This document shows positions 1 through 8,661 of a DNA stretch of 40,594 nucleotides, piece after piece. Made by a program: the position numbers and the translations under genes. Origin of the DNA: Prevotella sp. UBA3294 (lineage in GTDB: Bacteria > Bacteroidota > Bacteroidia > Bacteroidales > Bacteroidaceae); NCBI GenBank assembly GCA_002361535.1, contig DETG01000061.1, positions 1-40,594 on the forward strand, read 5' to 3'. Each line of letters begins with the position of its first letter. The first letter of the stretch is position 1. The notes under the pieces were generated by a model that was given only the letters and a program-made list of their open reading frames with translations, was not told the DNA's origin and did no database searches.

Positions 1-342
1 AGTGAGCGGAATACAAAACAAAAATCTTTTTTTTGTTTTTATTTGCTTTCCTCACTTCGTGAACAGCGACCGTTGGTTCCGAACGAGAGTATCTTCGGCG
101 ATAGCCAGAGATAATCAATATTTCACACAGAACCAAAGGTCACTCAAAGCAAAGCGGAGAGAAAAAGCACAGAAAACACAGAAAAAAGCCTATACGGCTG
201 ATGTCCTTTTATCGTCATGCGGATCTTGCAGATCTTGTGGATCAATTCAAAGGCACACAGATAGCACGGAAACCACAGATATTCATCAGCCTTTACGGCA
301 GATGGTCCTTAAAGTCCAATGAGTCCGTAGAATATAAATCTT
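1..342. other. Gene-free stretch with decayed repeats
   Basis: I see no credible gene here. An open frame runs through it, but its translation is dominated by reiterated Lys/Arg/Gln stretches made from 'cacagaaa'-type repeat text. The stretch holds an imperfect inverted repeat at 65-144 and CACAGA/GCACAG reiterations at about 122-190 and 255-285. The same kind of text recurs at 38340-38500, which suggests repeat debris and not coding sequence. Confidence 0.6.
65..144. repeat. Imperfect inverted copy of a dispersed 15-bp motif
   Basis: AGCGACCGTTGGTTC (65-79) faces GAACCAAAGGTCACT (130-144). The reverse complement of the second differs from the first at two positions. The same motif recurs at 17151-17165 (AGTGACCGTTGGTTC) and in part at 38516-38527 (GAACCAAAGGTC), always in gene-free sequence. 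This supports a dispersed repeat family. Confidence 0.5.
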
Positions 343-687
343 CTACTTACCCAGAAAATCTTCACGCACAGGACTGAACGAGTCGATGAGTTCACCGGCT
401 TCCAAGCACACGCAGCCGTGCAACAGGTTGGGCGCTACATAGTAGCCGTCGCCACGTTGCAGAAGGCGGGTCTCACCATCAATCGTCACCTCGAACTTTC
501 CACTGGCAACATAGGAACTCTGACTGTGCGGATGGGTGTGAGGGGTACCGATGGCACCTTTCTCGAATTTTACCTTGACAATCATCAGTTGCGGGTCATA
601 ACCCATGATCTGGCGCGTCACATGTTCACCGGCGGGCTGCCACGCGATCTCACTCTCTAACAGAAATTTCTTACTTGTTGTCTCCAT
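343..687 (-). CDS. Small cupin protein, KdgF-like
   Basis: A 114-residue single-domain cupin. The first cupin motif is visible as a HTHPHSQ metal-binding stretch, followed by a conserved glycine and glutamate (SGKFEV), and the second as GDGYYVAPNLLHG, giving the usual His/Gln/His metal set. The C-terminal FSPVREDFL resembles the FSPxREDFL ending of KdgF cupins, which linearise unsaturated uronates released from pectin or alginate. No signal peptide is visible, so it should be cytoplasmic. It stands alone and is divergent from the GH95 gene. A -7 box lies about 40 bases upstream of its start. Cupin identity is secure. The KdgF assignment rests on the tail motif and is an inference. Confidence 0.8.
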   Translation of the reverse strand: METTSKKFLLESEIAWQPAGEHVTRQIMGYDPQLMIVKVKFEKGAIGTPHTHPHSQSSYVASGKFEVTIDGETRLLQRGDGYYVAPNLLHGCVCLEAGELIDSFSPVREDFLGK

Positions 688-726
688 TCTGATTGATTAG
701 TTTTTAAAAAGATATTCATTTGCCGA

Positions 727-734
727 CAAAGATA
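727..734 (-). promoter_or_regulatory. -7 box for the cupin gene
   Basis: On the minus strand this reads TATCTTTG, an exact match to the Bacteroidota TAnnTTTG element, about 40 bases before the cupin start. No good -33 TTTG is seen. Confidence 0.55.
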
Positions 735-828
735 CGAAATTAAACAGTAACCCGACTTTAATAAATGTAACTTTAACATTATATTTAACTACATAGACCC
801 GTTGGCGGATGGGATTTCATGAAATAGA

Positions 829-860
829 TTTGGCTTTTTGATCGCTAATATGTATCTTTG
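829..860 (+). promoter_or_regulatory. Bacteroidota promoter of the GH95 gene
   Basis: TTTG at 829-832 and TATCTTTG at 853-860 are separated by 20 bases, matching the TTTG-N19-21-TAnnTTTG consensus. Transcription should begin near 866. That rules out the in-frame TTG at 838 and the ATG at 850 as starts, and supports the ATG at 889. Confidence 0.75.
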
Positions 861-888
861 CATCCAGATCAACAATCACGAAGACAAT

Positions 889-3339
889 ATGAGAAAGATG
901 TGTATCGCGCTGATGCTGCTGGCAGGACTGGCGGTAATGGCACAGAGTGGAGAGCGGAAACTGTGGTACGACCATGCAGCTACCGACTGGTTAGAGGCGT
1001 TGCCTGTTGGAAACTCCCACATGGGAGCGATGGTGTATGGCGGTGCCGACAGTGAGCAGATCCAATTGAATGAAGAGACGTTCTGGTCGGGATCACCCCA
1101 TGACAACAACAGTAGAGAGGCTTTGCAGCATCTCGCAGAGGTGCGCCAGCTGATCTTCGACGGAAAGGAAGAGGAGGCCCACAAGCTGTTGGACAAGTAT
1201 TTCATCAAGGGACCGCACGGTATGCGCTACCTCACCTTGGGCAGTGTGTTCCTGAAATTCTGGAACCAGCGTAATGCCACCCAGTACTACCGCGATCTGG
1301 ACTTGGAGACGGCTACGGCGCATGTCAGCTATCAGGTGGGCGACACGAAGGTACGGCGCACGGTGATGGCTTCTTTGGCTGATCCAGTCATTGTGGTACG
1401 GTTAGAAGCCGATGGCCGACAAACATTGTCTTTCTCCGTCACCCATGAGTGTCTTCTCAAAACGCGACATGAGGTGAACGGCCATTGTCTGAAGGCCTTC
1501 GTCAGTGGCGCCGACCATGAGGGCATCCCGGGAAAGCTTCAGGCTGAGTGCCGTATCCTTGTGGAGAGCGATGGTCAGATTGTCGATGGCTCGGATGCTA
1601 TAGTGGTTAGTGGGGCTCGCACAGCTACCCTCTATATCACCGCTGCCACCAATTTCGTGAACTATCATGACATCAGCGGGAATGCGGCTGCGAGAAACGA
1701 ACAGGCTCTGTCCAGTATCAAGGGTAAGGACTATCAGACCCTCCTCGACCGTCATGTCCGCAAATACCGTGAGCAGTATGCCAGGGTGAGTCTCTCACTG
1801 CCTGTGACGGAACAGTCGAAACAGCCCACCGACCGCCGTCTTGCCTCTTTCTCTCGTGGCAAGGACATGGATCTGGTGGCTCTGATGTTCCAATATGGCC
1901 GTTACCTGCTGATCTCCAGCTCGCAGCCCGGCGGACAGCCGGCGAATCTGCAGGGCGTCTGGAATGACAAGCTGAATGCTCCGTGGGATTCGAAATATAC
2001 CATCAATATCAATGCGGAAATGAACTATTGGCCCGCCTTGGTGGGAAATCTTGCAGAAACACAGCTGCCGCTCTTCGACATGATCCGCGACCTGAGCGTG
2101 ACAGGTGCAGAGACTGCAAAGGTGATGTACGACTGCCGTGGGTGGGTAGCCCATCATAATACCGACTTGTGGCGTATCGCCGGACCCGTGGATGGTACTA
2201 CCTGGGGGATGTTCCCCACGGGTGGTGCCTGGCTCACCACCCATCTGTGGCAGCACTATCTGTTCACTGGTGACAAAGCCTTCCTCCGAGAGAACCTGCC
2301 CGTGATGAAAGGTGCTGCCGACTTCCTGATGGATTATATGCAGGTACACCCGAAATATGGCTGGCTGATGACGGTGCCTACCGTCTCACCCGAGCATGGA
2401 CCTTTGGGCAAGCAGACCACTGTCACGGCGGGCTCTACCATGGACAACCAGATCGTGTTCGATGTCCTCACACAGGTGAGACAGGCCATGACGGTCTTGG
2501 GCATCAAAGATGCTGCCTACCTGAAACGCTTGGATCAGGCCATCCACCAGCTGCCACCGATGCAGATCGGCCGCTATGGACAGCTTCAGGAATGGGTGGT
2601 GGATGGGGACGACCCGAAAGATCAGCATCGGCATATCTCCCATCTCTATGGTCTCTATCCCTCCAATCAGATCTCTCCCTACTCCCATCCCGATCTCTTC
2701 TCTGCTGCGGCACACACCCTGAACCAGCGTGGTGACATGGCTACCGGCTGGAGCTTGGGATGGAAGATCAATTTCTGGGCCCGTATGCTCGATGGCAACC
2801 ATGCCTTCCGCATCATCTCGAACATGCTCCACCTGCTGCCTAACGACCAGATGGCACGGTATCAACCTGATGGGCGCACCTATCCGAATCTCTTCGATGC
2901 CCATCCGCCGTTCCAGATCGACGGCAATTTCGGCTGTGCAGCTGGTATCGCCGAGATGTTGTTGCAGAGTCACGACGGTGCCGTCCATCTGCTGCCTGCC
3001 CTTCCCGATGTGTGGGGACAGGGTGAGGTGAAAGGACTGTGTGCCCGCGGTGGCTTCGTGGTGGATATGTCGTGGAAAGATGGACAGCTGGGCAGTGCCA
3101 CCATCCGCTCTACCCTCGGTGGCGTGCTCCGTCTGCGTTCGTATGTCCCGCTGCAGGGAAAAGGTCTGAAGGTTGCCAAAGGAAAAAGCCGCAATCCACT
3201 CTTGCAGACTGCGGCTGTGAAAGATCCTCTTCGCTCCTCCGAGCTGACCACCTTCGATCAGCTGCCGGTGAGGAAGGTATATGAATATGATGTGAATACG
3301 CGGGCAGGACAAACCCTGCAGGTCTCTCCCGTCAGATAG
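889..3339 (+). CDS. GH95 family alpha-L-fucosidase/alpha-L-galactosidase
   Basis: An 816-residue secreted glycosidase. The start at 889 gives a clean signal peptide ([19 protein letters not shown]) and lies just downstream of the promoter at 829-860. The N-terminal part ([18 protein letters not shown]) is the GH95 beta-sandwich opening. An alpha/alpha barrel follows with all catalytic-site motifs of the family: NINAEMNYW with N373 and N375, VSPEHGP with E502 (general acid), and QIDGNFG with D678. These correspond to the Asn/Asn/Glu/Asp set of the Bifidobacterium enzyme AfcA. GH95 enzymes release alpha-1,2-L-fucose or L-galactose from glycans or plant polysaccharide by inversion. The AQ cleavage context suggests periplasmic export. 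It ends 9 bases from the convergent GH97 gene. The choice between fucosidase and galactosidase cannot be made from sequence. Confidence 0.93.
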   Translation: MRKMCIALMLLAGLAVMAQSGERKLWYDHAATDWLEALPVGNSHMGAMVYGGADSEQIQLNEETFWSGSPHDNNSREALQHLAEVRQLIFDGKEEEAHKLLDKYFIKGPHGMRYLTLGSVFLKFWNQRNATQYYRDLDLETATAHVSYQVGDTKVRRTVMASLADPVIVVRLEADGRQTLSFSVTHECLLKTRHEVNGHCLKAFVSGADHEGIPGKLQAECRILVESDGQIVDGSDAIVVSGARTATLYITAATNFVNYHDISGNAAARNEQALSSIKGKDYQTLLDRHVRKYREQYARVSLSLPVTEQSKQPTDRRLASFSRGKDMDLVALMFQYGRYLLISSSQPGGQPANLQGVWNDKLNAPWDSKYTININAEMNYWPALVGNLAETQLPLFDMIRDLSVTGAETAKVMYDCRGWVAHHNTDLWRIAGPVDGTTWGMFPTGGAWLTTHLWQHYLFTGDKAFLRENLPVMKGAADFLMDYMQVHPKYGWLMTVPTVSPEHGPLGKQTTVTAGSTMDNQIVFDVLTQVRQAMTVLGIKDAAYLKRLDQAIHQLPPMQIGRYGQLQEWVVDGDDPKDQHRHISHLYGLYPSNQISPYSHPDLFSAAAHTLNQRGDMATGWSLGWKINFWARMLDGNHAFRIISNMLHLLPNDQMARYQPDGRTYPNLFDAHPPFQIDGNFGCAAGIAEMLLQSHDGAVHLLPALPDVWGQGEVKGLCARGGFVVDMSWKDGQLGSATIRSTLGGVLRLRSYVPLQGKGLKVAKGKSRNPLLQTAAVKDPLRSSELTTFDQLPVRKVYEYDVNTRAGQTLQVSPVR

Positions 3340-3348
3340 TCTCCCGCC

Positions 3349-5364
3349 TTATTCCCGAACGATCCTTGCCGTCCATCCTCCTCCTGACGAGAGATGGGCG
3401 GCGATTCGTTCCTTGGCAGTAACGGTTTTAACGGTCTTCTGGTAGTCGCGCCCGTCTTTCAGTGCATTCACACCGTCAGAGAAGATGGTGGCGCGGTAGT
3501 TGCCCTGACCGAGGAACGACAAGTCAATCACGACATCGCGCACCGTCCAGTCGGTCATGGCTGCCACATACCAGATATCCCCTTTGCGGCGTGCCACCAC
3601 GGCGTATTCTCCTAACACGCCATCCAAGGCAACAGTCTCGTCAAATGTGGTGGGCACCTGTGCAATGAAATCAGTGCATTCCTGCTCCTTCTCGTATTCC
3701 GTCGGACTATCGGCCAGCATCTGCAGCGGTGCCTCGAAGAGGGTGTACATCGCCATCTGATGGACCCTTGTGCCCTGACTCATCGGGTGGTTGTTGTTCC
3801 CAAAGAAATGATCCTTCATCGCGTTGTTCATGGCCCCCGGCGTATAATCCATCGGACCGGCAAACATACGGAGGTAGGGCGCTGTGACATCATAGCGGGG
3901 CTGGTTGTGCAGTGGACCGTCGGCTACTCGGGGCTCCCACTTACTGTTCTCTAAGCCTTTCACACCCTCGAAGTTGACCACATTGGGGTAGGCACGTTGG
4001 ATGCCGAAAGGTTTCAGTCCGTGGTAATCCACAAGCAGGTGATGACGGGCGGCACAGGCAGCAATCCGATAGGCAGAGGCAATGACTTGCTGGTCGTCGC
4101 GGTCGAAGAAATCCACCTTGAAGCCCTTGATGCCCTTTGCGGCATAGTGCGCCATCACGGTCTCTGTCACGGTCTCGCCTCCTTCGGGCTGGTTCCCGAT
4201 GAGGTTCCTCCAGCTCGACCACAGGATGATGCCCACCCCTTTCTCCTTTCCGTAGGCGATCAGTTCATCCAGTGCGATATCGGGGTTGAGGTCTTCCAAC
4301 AGACTCTCCTTTCCGCTCCATCCCTCGTCGATGATGATATACTCTAACTTGTTCTTGGCGGCGAAGTCGATGTAATACCGATAGGTGGGGGTGTTCATGC
4401 CGCTCTTGAAGTCAACACCCGTCAGATTGGTGTTGTTCCACCAGTCCCAAGCTACTTTTCCCGGTTTGATCCAAGAGGTGTCTTTCAGTCGGCAGGCAGG
4501 TGCCAGCCGCTGTGCCATGTCGCAGTTCAGGATATCGGCATCGCGGGTGGTCACCACCACGGCGCGCCATGGTAAACAGCGCTTCCCGTTCAGTCGGGCG
4601 ATATACGGAGCACGCCGTGAGGGTACGATGTTCAGACGGTCAAAGCCGCCAACCTCCTGTGACAAAGGGTAGGGGGCGAAGACAGCCTGCAAACTGTTCC
4701 CCTTGCCTTTGACCATCATCATCCCGGGGTAGTCCTCCACACCGCCATCCATCACGATGGCTTTCTTCCCCCCGGGAAGACAGAGGGCCATCGGAGTGAT
4801 CGCGAGTGAGTCGTTGAACATCTGCGAGAGTGTCTGCTCATCGTAGTATGATTCGAAGGAATAGCAGTAGCGTTCACCCCCACGGTTGTCGTTGACATAG
4901 GGCACAAAGGCGGGGTGGTCGGCAGCAAAGCGGAACTCTGCTGTCTCACTGTTCACCTCCACAGCTTTCTTACCCGTATAGATCAGACGGTAAGCAGCAC
5001 CGTCGTTATAGGCACGGAACTCCACGTCCACCTCGTTGTAGTGAAGTGTCAGGGTGTTGTAGCTGTCGGTAACGCGTGCCTTCTTGTAGAACGGGGTGGC
5101 AAACGAGGTCTCCACGGTCTTGCGCTGCTGCTCCCTCCCTTTCCCGGTAAGGGCAGTCTTGCCTTGAATCACGATGTTGATAGCCGAGGGTTCCAGGATT
5201 GGTGTTCCCTCATGACCGACAGCCCATGTCAGTCCTTCCCTCCCACTCACGGCGGTCACTTTCAGCTTCCCGTCGGGAGAAGTCAATACACTACTTGTCT
5301 GACTGCTTTTCCCCGATGCCTGACAGCACAGGAAGAGCAGCATCATTCCCACAATCGTTCTCAT
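3349..5364 (-). CDS. GH97 family alpha-galactosidase-type glycosidase
   Basis: A 671-residue exported enzyme with signal peptide MRTIVGMMLLFLCCQASG. It has the GH97 order: N-terminal beta-sandwich (SPDGKLKVTA), central TIM barrel with KVAWDWWNN and YIIIDEGWSG, and a C-terminal beta domain. The barrel carries KVDFFDRDDQ, with D418 in the place of the nucleophile of retaining GH97 alpha-galactosidases. E466 and E472 in NFEGVKGLE fit a calcium ligand and the acid/base. The inverting SusB-type alpha-glucosidases lack that Asp, so a retaining alpha-galactosidase (or a related alpha-linked sugar) is more likely. It is convergent with GH95 and sits 14 bases downstream of the PPOX-fold gene on the same strand, so the two may be co-transcribed. 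Confidence 0.9.
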   Translation of the reverse strand: MRTIVGMMLLFLCCQASGKSSQTSSVLTSPDGKLKVTAVSGREGLTWAVGHEGTPILEPSAINIVIQGKTALTGKGREQQRKTVETSFATPFYKKARVTDSYNTLTLHYNEVDVEFRAYNDGAAYRLIYTGKKAVEVNSETAEFRFAADHPAFVPYVNDNRGGERYCYSFESYYDEQTLSQMFNDSLAITPMALCLPGGKKAIVMDGGVEDYPGMMMVKGKGNSLQAVFAPYPLSQEVGGFDRLNIVPSRRAPYIARLNGKRCLPWRAVVVTTRDADILNCDMAQRLAPACRLKDTSWIKPGKVAWDWWNNTNLTGVDFKSGMNTPTYRYYIDFAAKNKLEYIIIDEGWSGKESLLEDLNPDIALDELIAYGKEKGVGIILWSSWRNLIGNQPEGGETVTETVMAHYAAKGIKGFKVDFFDRDDQQVIASAYRIAACAARHHLLVDYHGLKPFGIQRAYPNVVNFEGVKGLENSKWEPRVADGPLHNQPRYDVTAPYLRMFAGPMDYTPGAMNNAMKDHFFGNNNHPMSQGTRVHQMAMYTLFEAPLQMLADSPTEYEKEQECTDFIAQVPTTFDETVALDGVLGEYAVVARRKGDIWYVAAMTDWTVRDVVIDLSFLGQGNYRATIFSDGVNALKDGRDYQKTVKTVTAKERIAAHLSSGGGWTARIVRE

Positions 5365-5378
5365 CTCCCTGATATTAC

Positions 5379-5927
5379 TTAGAAATTAATTTTCCGCTCG
5401 GGGGAACTGAACGAACAGAACCGGGCTGTGGCATTGGTGATGTACAGAACGGCCATGTTGCCGTCATCGGCTTTATACATCGCCTTCAGACCCTCGTTTC
5501 GGTTCAGGAACTCCTCTTTCACCGACAGTGTCTCGTCGTTCACCAAGGTGCCGCTCAGTCGTAACCATTCGCTGCCCGACTTCTTCAGTGCGCAGATCTC
5601 GAATTTTCCGTTGGCTGCCATCTGCTTATACACATCCTTTACCTTACCAGTCATGATATACAGACGGTCGTTGATGATCTCGGAAACGCCAAAGGCGCGG
5701 ACATGCGGCTGGTCACCGTCAACGGTGGCGATAAAGAATGTGCCGCATTCTTTCAGATACGCTTGAACTTCTTTCATGTTCTTGATACGTGTTTCGGGGT
5801 TCATACTGTCAGCAGCCACGGTCTGGGTGTCTGCCTCTTTCTTGTTCTCATTGACCTGTGAGGGCTTGTTCTGTGCGTAAGCCGTCATCATCAGGAGCAT
5901 TGCAAAAGCAATAAAAATTTTTCTCAT
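5379..5927 (-). CDS. Exported PPOX-family (flavin split-barrel) protein
   Basis: A 182-residue protein with signal peptide MRKIFIAFAMLLMMTAYA followed by Gln. A polar linker (about residues 20-48) leads into a pyridoxamine 5'-phosphate oxidase-like split barrel from about residue 52, seen as YLKECGTFFIATVDGDQPHV and RLYIMTGKVKDVYKQM. Proteins of this fold bind FMN, F420 or haem and usually lack PNPOx activity. Export is uncommon for a flavin-fold protein, and the cofactor cannot be told from sequence. It is followed after 14 bases by the GH97 gene on the same strand. A -7 box lies upstream, divergent from the DUF3667 promoter. The physiological role is unknown. Confidence 0.8.
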   Translation of the reverse strand: MRKIFIAFAMLLMMTAYAQNKPSQVNENKKEADTQTVAADSMNPETRIKNMKEVQAYLKECGTFFIATVDGDQPHVRAFGVSEIINDRLYIMTGKVKDVYKQMAANGKFEICALKKSGSEWLRLSGTLVNDETLSVKEEFLNRNEGLKAMYKADDGNMAVLYITNATARFCSFSSPERKINF

Positions 5928-5960
5928 GGGTGTTGTTATTGATGATTAGTATGACGGGTG

Positions 5961-5968
5961 CAAAGATA
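5961..5968 (-). promoter_or_regulatory. -7 box for the PPOX-GH97 pair
   Basis: Minus-strand TATCTTTG, followed by C, lies about 34 bases before the PPOX-family start. It is divergent from the promoter at 6031-6038. Confidence 0.6.
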
Positions 5969-6030
5969 TAAAATAAATCCGAAAATGTTACTTCCCACTG
6001 ATAAATAATTGGTTTTTCAGATTATATATG

Positions 6031-6038
6031 TACCTTTG
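6031..6038 (+). promoter_or_regulatory. -7 box very close to the DUF3667 start
   Basis: TACCTTTG ends only 5 bases before the ATG at 6044. Transcription would begin at or beside the start codon, so the mRNA would be leaderless, or translation would begin at the second in-frame ATG (6056). Confidence 0.55.
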
Positions 6039-6043
6039 CAACG

Positions 6044-6913
6044 ATGTTTGAACAAATGAAAGAGAAATACAGGCGGTTTAGGCAATGGCAACTGCAGCCC
6101 CATCAGGTGGCTCCATTGGTGAATGAGCCACATGAATGTGCTACCTGCGGTACCCACTACGAGGGCAATTACTGTCCTCGTTGTGGACAGTCTGCCAAAA
6201 TCGGACGTTATTCTTTCAAGAAGGCTTTCCTGCTCTTCTTGGATGTATGGGGCTTAGGAAACCGAGGTATGTTCCGTACCATAAGGGATCTAATACTGCG
6301 TCCTGGATATATGATCCGCGACTATCTCCAGGGTATGCAGATGGCCTACTTTCCTCCGTTCAAGATGTTCTTCCTGCTTGTAGCCCTCTCTTTGATCGTG
6401 GAGACTGGCTTGAACGTCAAAATGGAGAATCGCCTGGTATCCACTCAGGAACAGTTCGCACAAGGTGTGAACAATGCCTTTACCGAGAAGGATAGCACGT
6501 CTGTCACTGTCGCGGAGGACAGCAGTGATTCTGTCAAGAACTTCCTCTCCCATGAGGTGAATGATTGGATGATGAAGCACATTAGCATGGTAACCATCGT
6601 CTTCCTGCTGTTGTTCTCCGGTCCGCTGTACCTGTTCTTCCGTAAGAGTCCGGCCTATCCGAATATCAGATTCTCAGAGTTCTTTGTGGCCATGGTCTAT
6701 TCGATGAACATGATCGATATCTTTTCCATCGTTACAAATTTCCTCTGTCTGAATGTTTTTCTCGATTTCTTTTTCCTCTTCCTGATCATCATTCCGATCA
6801 AACAGCTGTCAGGCTATAGCTACTGGCGCACCCTGCTGCATTTTATCCTGGCACCGATGCTAATCTTCTTGGTTGTCTTCCTTGCCATTTTCGTGGTAGC
6901 TGTGGTTATATAA
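6044..6913 (+). CDS. DUF3667 zinc-ribbon membrane protein
   Basis: A 289-residue inner-membrane protein. The N-terminus carries a zinc ribbon with four cysteines (C32-x2-C35 and C44-x2-C47, in CATCGTHYEGNYCPRCG). A conserved stretch around FLDVWGLGNRGMFRTIRDL and the RPGYMIRDYL motif follow, both typical of DUF3667. About five hydrophobic segments follow (near residues 108-125, 178-198, 212-232, 235-252 and 265-289). The family is widespread in Bacteroidota and has no established function. It has its own promoter and is convergent with the fructan locus, with a stem-loop between. Residues 1-4 may be dispensable, because an in-frame ATG at 6056 gives MKEKYRRF. Confidence 0.85.
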   Translation: MFEQMKEKYRRFRQWQLQPHQVAPLVNEPHECATCGTHYEGNYCPRCGQSAKIGRYSFKKAFLLFLDVWGLGNRGMFRTIRDLILRPGYMIRDYLQGMQMAYFPPFKMFFLLVALSLIVETGLNVKMENRLVSTQEQFAQGVNNAFTEKDSTSVTVAEDSSDSVKNFLSHEVNDWMMKHISMVTIVFLLLFSGPLYLFFRKSPAYPNIRFSEFFVAMVYSMNMIDIFSIVTNFLCLNVFLDFFFLFLIIIPIKQLSGYSYWRTLLHFILAPMLIFLVVFLAIFVVAVVI

Positions 6914-6958
6914 TAATAGTAGGGCTATTTCCTTCCTCAAAGATTGAGTGAAACAGTA

Positions 6959-6996
6959 ATCCCTCCCTGGCTACCGAAAAGCAGAGAGGGAGGGAT
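6959..6996. terminator. Stem-loop between convergent genes
   Basis: ATCCCTCCCT (6959-6968) and AGGGAGGGAT (6987-6996) form a perfect 10-bp stem with an 18-base loop, between the ends of the DUF3667 gene and the GH32 gene. There is no strong T-run on either side, so a bidirectional terminator is likely but not certain. Confidence 0.5.
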
Positions 6997-7014
6997 AAAC
7001 GATTACGGGATTGT

Positions 7015-8613
7015 TTATTGCTGACTAACTTTCACATCACTGACAGTGATGGAGCCACCGTAGTTGTTGATGCTCCAACAGTTCTTCTGGATACCGTAGA
7101 TACGCTGCGTGTAGGCGCAGACATCGTTGATGTACATGGTCAGAACCGAGTTGTCGGTATAGATGTCGATGTTGTACACGTTGTCTGCTGGACGCTGGAA
7201 GTTGTATCCGTCGGCAGCCTCGATGAAGCCCTTGCCTTCTTCACCCTCCTGTTCGAAGTTCACCTTGCGGCCATCTTCCCATTCAGGATTTACCACCATT
7301 GTGTAGTACTTCTTCGAGTCGGTGCCGCGAGCAAACGAAACGCCGAACTTATCCCAGTTGTTAGAGGTCTTCACGGTGAATGAGATGTGGTTGGCTGTAC
7401 TGAGTCGGTTGTAGAGCACATAAGCCCCATCACCGCTCAGCGTGCCGCCGTTGTAACCGTTCGACTGCATGACCGTAGCATTAACAGCGGTGTTGTACTT
7501 AGCTGCCATGGCAGGCACGGCACCCAGGGTAAGTGTACCGTCGGCATGCTGTATCAGCTTGTGACATACCAGAGCACCACTCCAGTTTGGCTCATTTCCG
7601 TCGCCAGCACCTACGTTGGTGTTCTTCTCATGGATGTCTGCACCCGAACGGAACGGGCACCAGCCCCATACGTAACGGTCGGTACCGTTAGAGGCAGTTT
7701 TGGCGGCATAGAGCGAACGGCTGTCGAGAATGCCCTCATGGCCGTCAGGAGCCCACTTGGGTCCGTCGTTCAGACAGTTCTTCAGTTCTTCGTAGCTCGA
7801 TGCCACCATGTACTTCACCTTACGGCTCCAGCTGGCGCGGTAACTCTCGCTGAATATGATGTACCAGTAGTTACCCATCTTGAAGATATCGGGGCACTCA
7901 AGCATACGGTCCCAAATCATGCGGATGCGTCCTACGTGCTCCCAGTTCTTCATATCTGATGACTTGAACTCAGCGAATACAGGGTCTCCTCCACCATTGG
8001 GATAGGTTGAGATGATCATATGATAGAGATTATCATCGGCCACGAAGATCTGCGGATCTCGGAAATCGTTGCCAGAGTAGCCGTAGTCAGGACCATTGAG
8101 AGTCCACAGCTCGTCCTTCGTCCAGGTCTTGAAGTCGGTAGATGTAGCACGCATCACCACCTCACGGTTCTTACAGTTGCCATTGTGACCGGTATAATAG
8201 ATATAATATGTACCATCCTTCTCATAGCAGCTGCCCGTACCCAGAGCAGCATCCTGCTGATAGTCATTACTGCCGTAAGGCAGAATCTCACCCAGCGACT
8301 CATAGCTGGCACCGTCCTTGGTAGAAACGGCCCAGATGGGGTGGAAGCGGAAAGGCATATTGTTGATGAACTCCTGTAGGTAGAGCACCTTGAAGTCACC
8401 AGCCTTCTGATCGTAGAAAGGCATCGGGTCTCCCACACGTCCAACGGCAGGAGTGTAGTAGGTGCCGAATCCTTGATCATCTGTAGGAGCGAAGAATGTG
8501 GTCGTGCCATTCCAGTCCTTTGTGGGATCGCCGCTGAACTCGTCGTCGCTGCATGCCGTCAGTGTTGAGGCTGACAGCATGAGTGCGAATACTGAATATA
8601 TCATTGTCTTCAT
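7015..8613 (-). CDS. GH32-family lipoprotein, fructan hydrolase
   Basis: A 532-residue lipoprotein. The lipobox LTAC (C21) is followed by SDDE, the acidic context that marks surface-exposed lipoproteins in Bacteroides relatives. The five-blade propeller motifs of GH32 are present: a GDP block with D62 (nucleophile position), FRDPQIF with D186 (transition-state stabiliser) and ECPDIF with E239 (acid/base). The first block reads VGDPMPFY and not the classical NDPNG, so this is a divergent subgroup. From about residue 380 a beta-sandwich follows that resembles the DUF4975 C-terminal domain. It is the last gene of the minus-strand PUL, after SusC, SusD and the DUF4960 protein, which supports cutting of levan or inulin at the cell surface. 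Endo or exo action cannot be told. Confidence 0.85.
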   Translation of the reverse strand: MKTMIYSVFALMLSASTLTACSDDEFSGDPTKDWNGTTTFFAPTDDQGFGTYYTPAVGRVGDPMPFYDQKAGDFKVLYLQEFINNMPFRFHPIWAVSTKDGASYESLGEILPYGSNDYQQDAALGTGSCYEKDGTYYIYYTGHNGNCKNREVVMRATSTDFKTWTKDELWTLNGPDYGYSGNDFRDPQIFVADDNLYHMIISTYPNGGGDPVFAEFKSSDMKNWEHVGRIRMIWDRMLECPDIFKMGNYWYIIFSESYRASWSRKVKYMVASSYEELKNCLNDGPKWAPDGHEGILDSRSLYAAKTASNGTDRYVWGWCPFRSGADIHEKNTNVGAGDGNEPNWSGALVCHKLIQHADGTLTLGAVPAMAAKYNTAVNATVMQSNGYNGGTLSGDGAYVLYNRLSTANHISFTVKTSNNWDKFGVSFARGTDSKKYYTMVVNPEWEDGRKVNFEQEGEEGKGFIEAADGYNFQRPADNVYNIDIYTDNSVLTMYINDVCAYTQRIYGIQKNCWSINNYGGSITVSDVKVSQQ

Positions 8614-8661
8614 ATTACTTCAATTTTACTATTCTTCAATTTTACAATTCTTCAACTTTAC
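8614..8661 (-). repeat. Three tandem 16-bp units at the GH32 start
   Basis: Three contiguous 16-mers fill the gap between the DUF4960 stop and the GH32 start. On the minus strand they read GTAAAGTTGAAGAATT, GTAAAATTGAAGAATA and GTAAAATTGAAGTAAT, ending at the ATG. A related unit with TTGAAGGATT precedes the DUF4960 start (10086-10125). The A-rich GAAG core may act in ribosome binding. Confidence 0.7.

Noticed and set aside
2..322. 106-codon open frame at the left edge
   Set aside because: The translation is Lys/Arg/Gln/Thr-rich repeat text without a domain, and the DNA matches CACAGA-type repeats elsewhere in the window.
2386..3312. Long minus-strand open frame opposite the GH95 gene
   Set aside because: It lies wholly inside a gene with confirmed catalytic motifs on the other strand and has no family features of its own.
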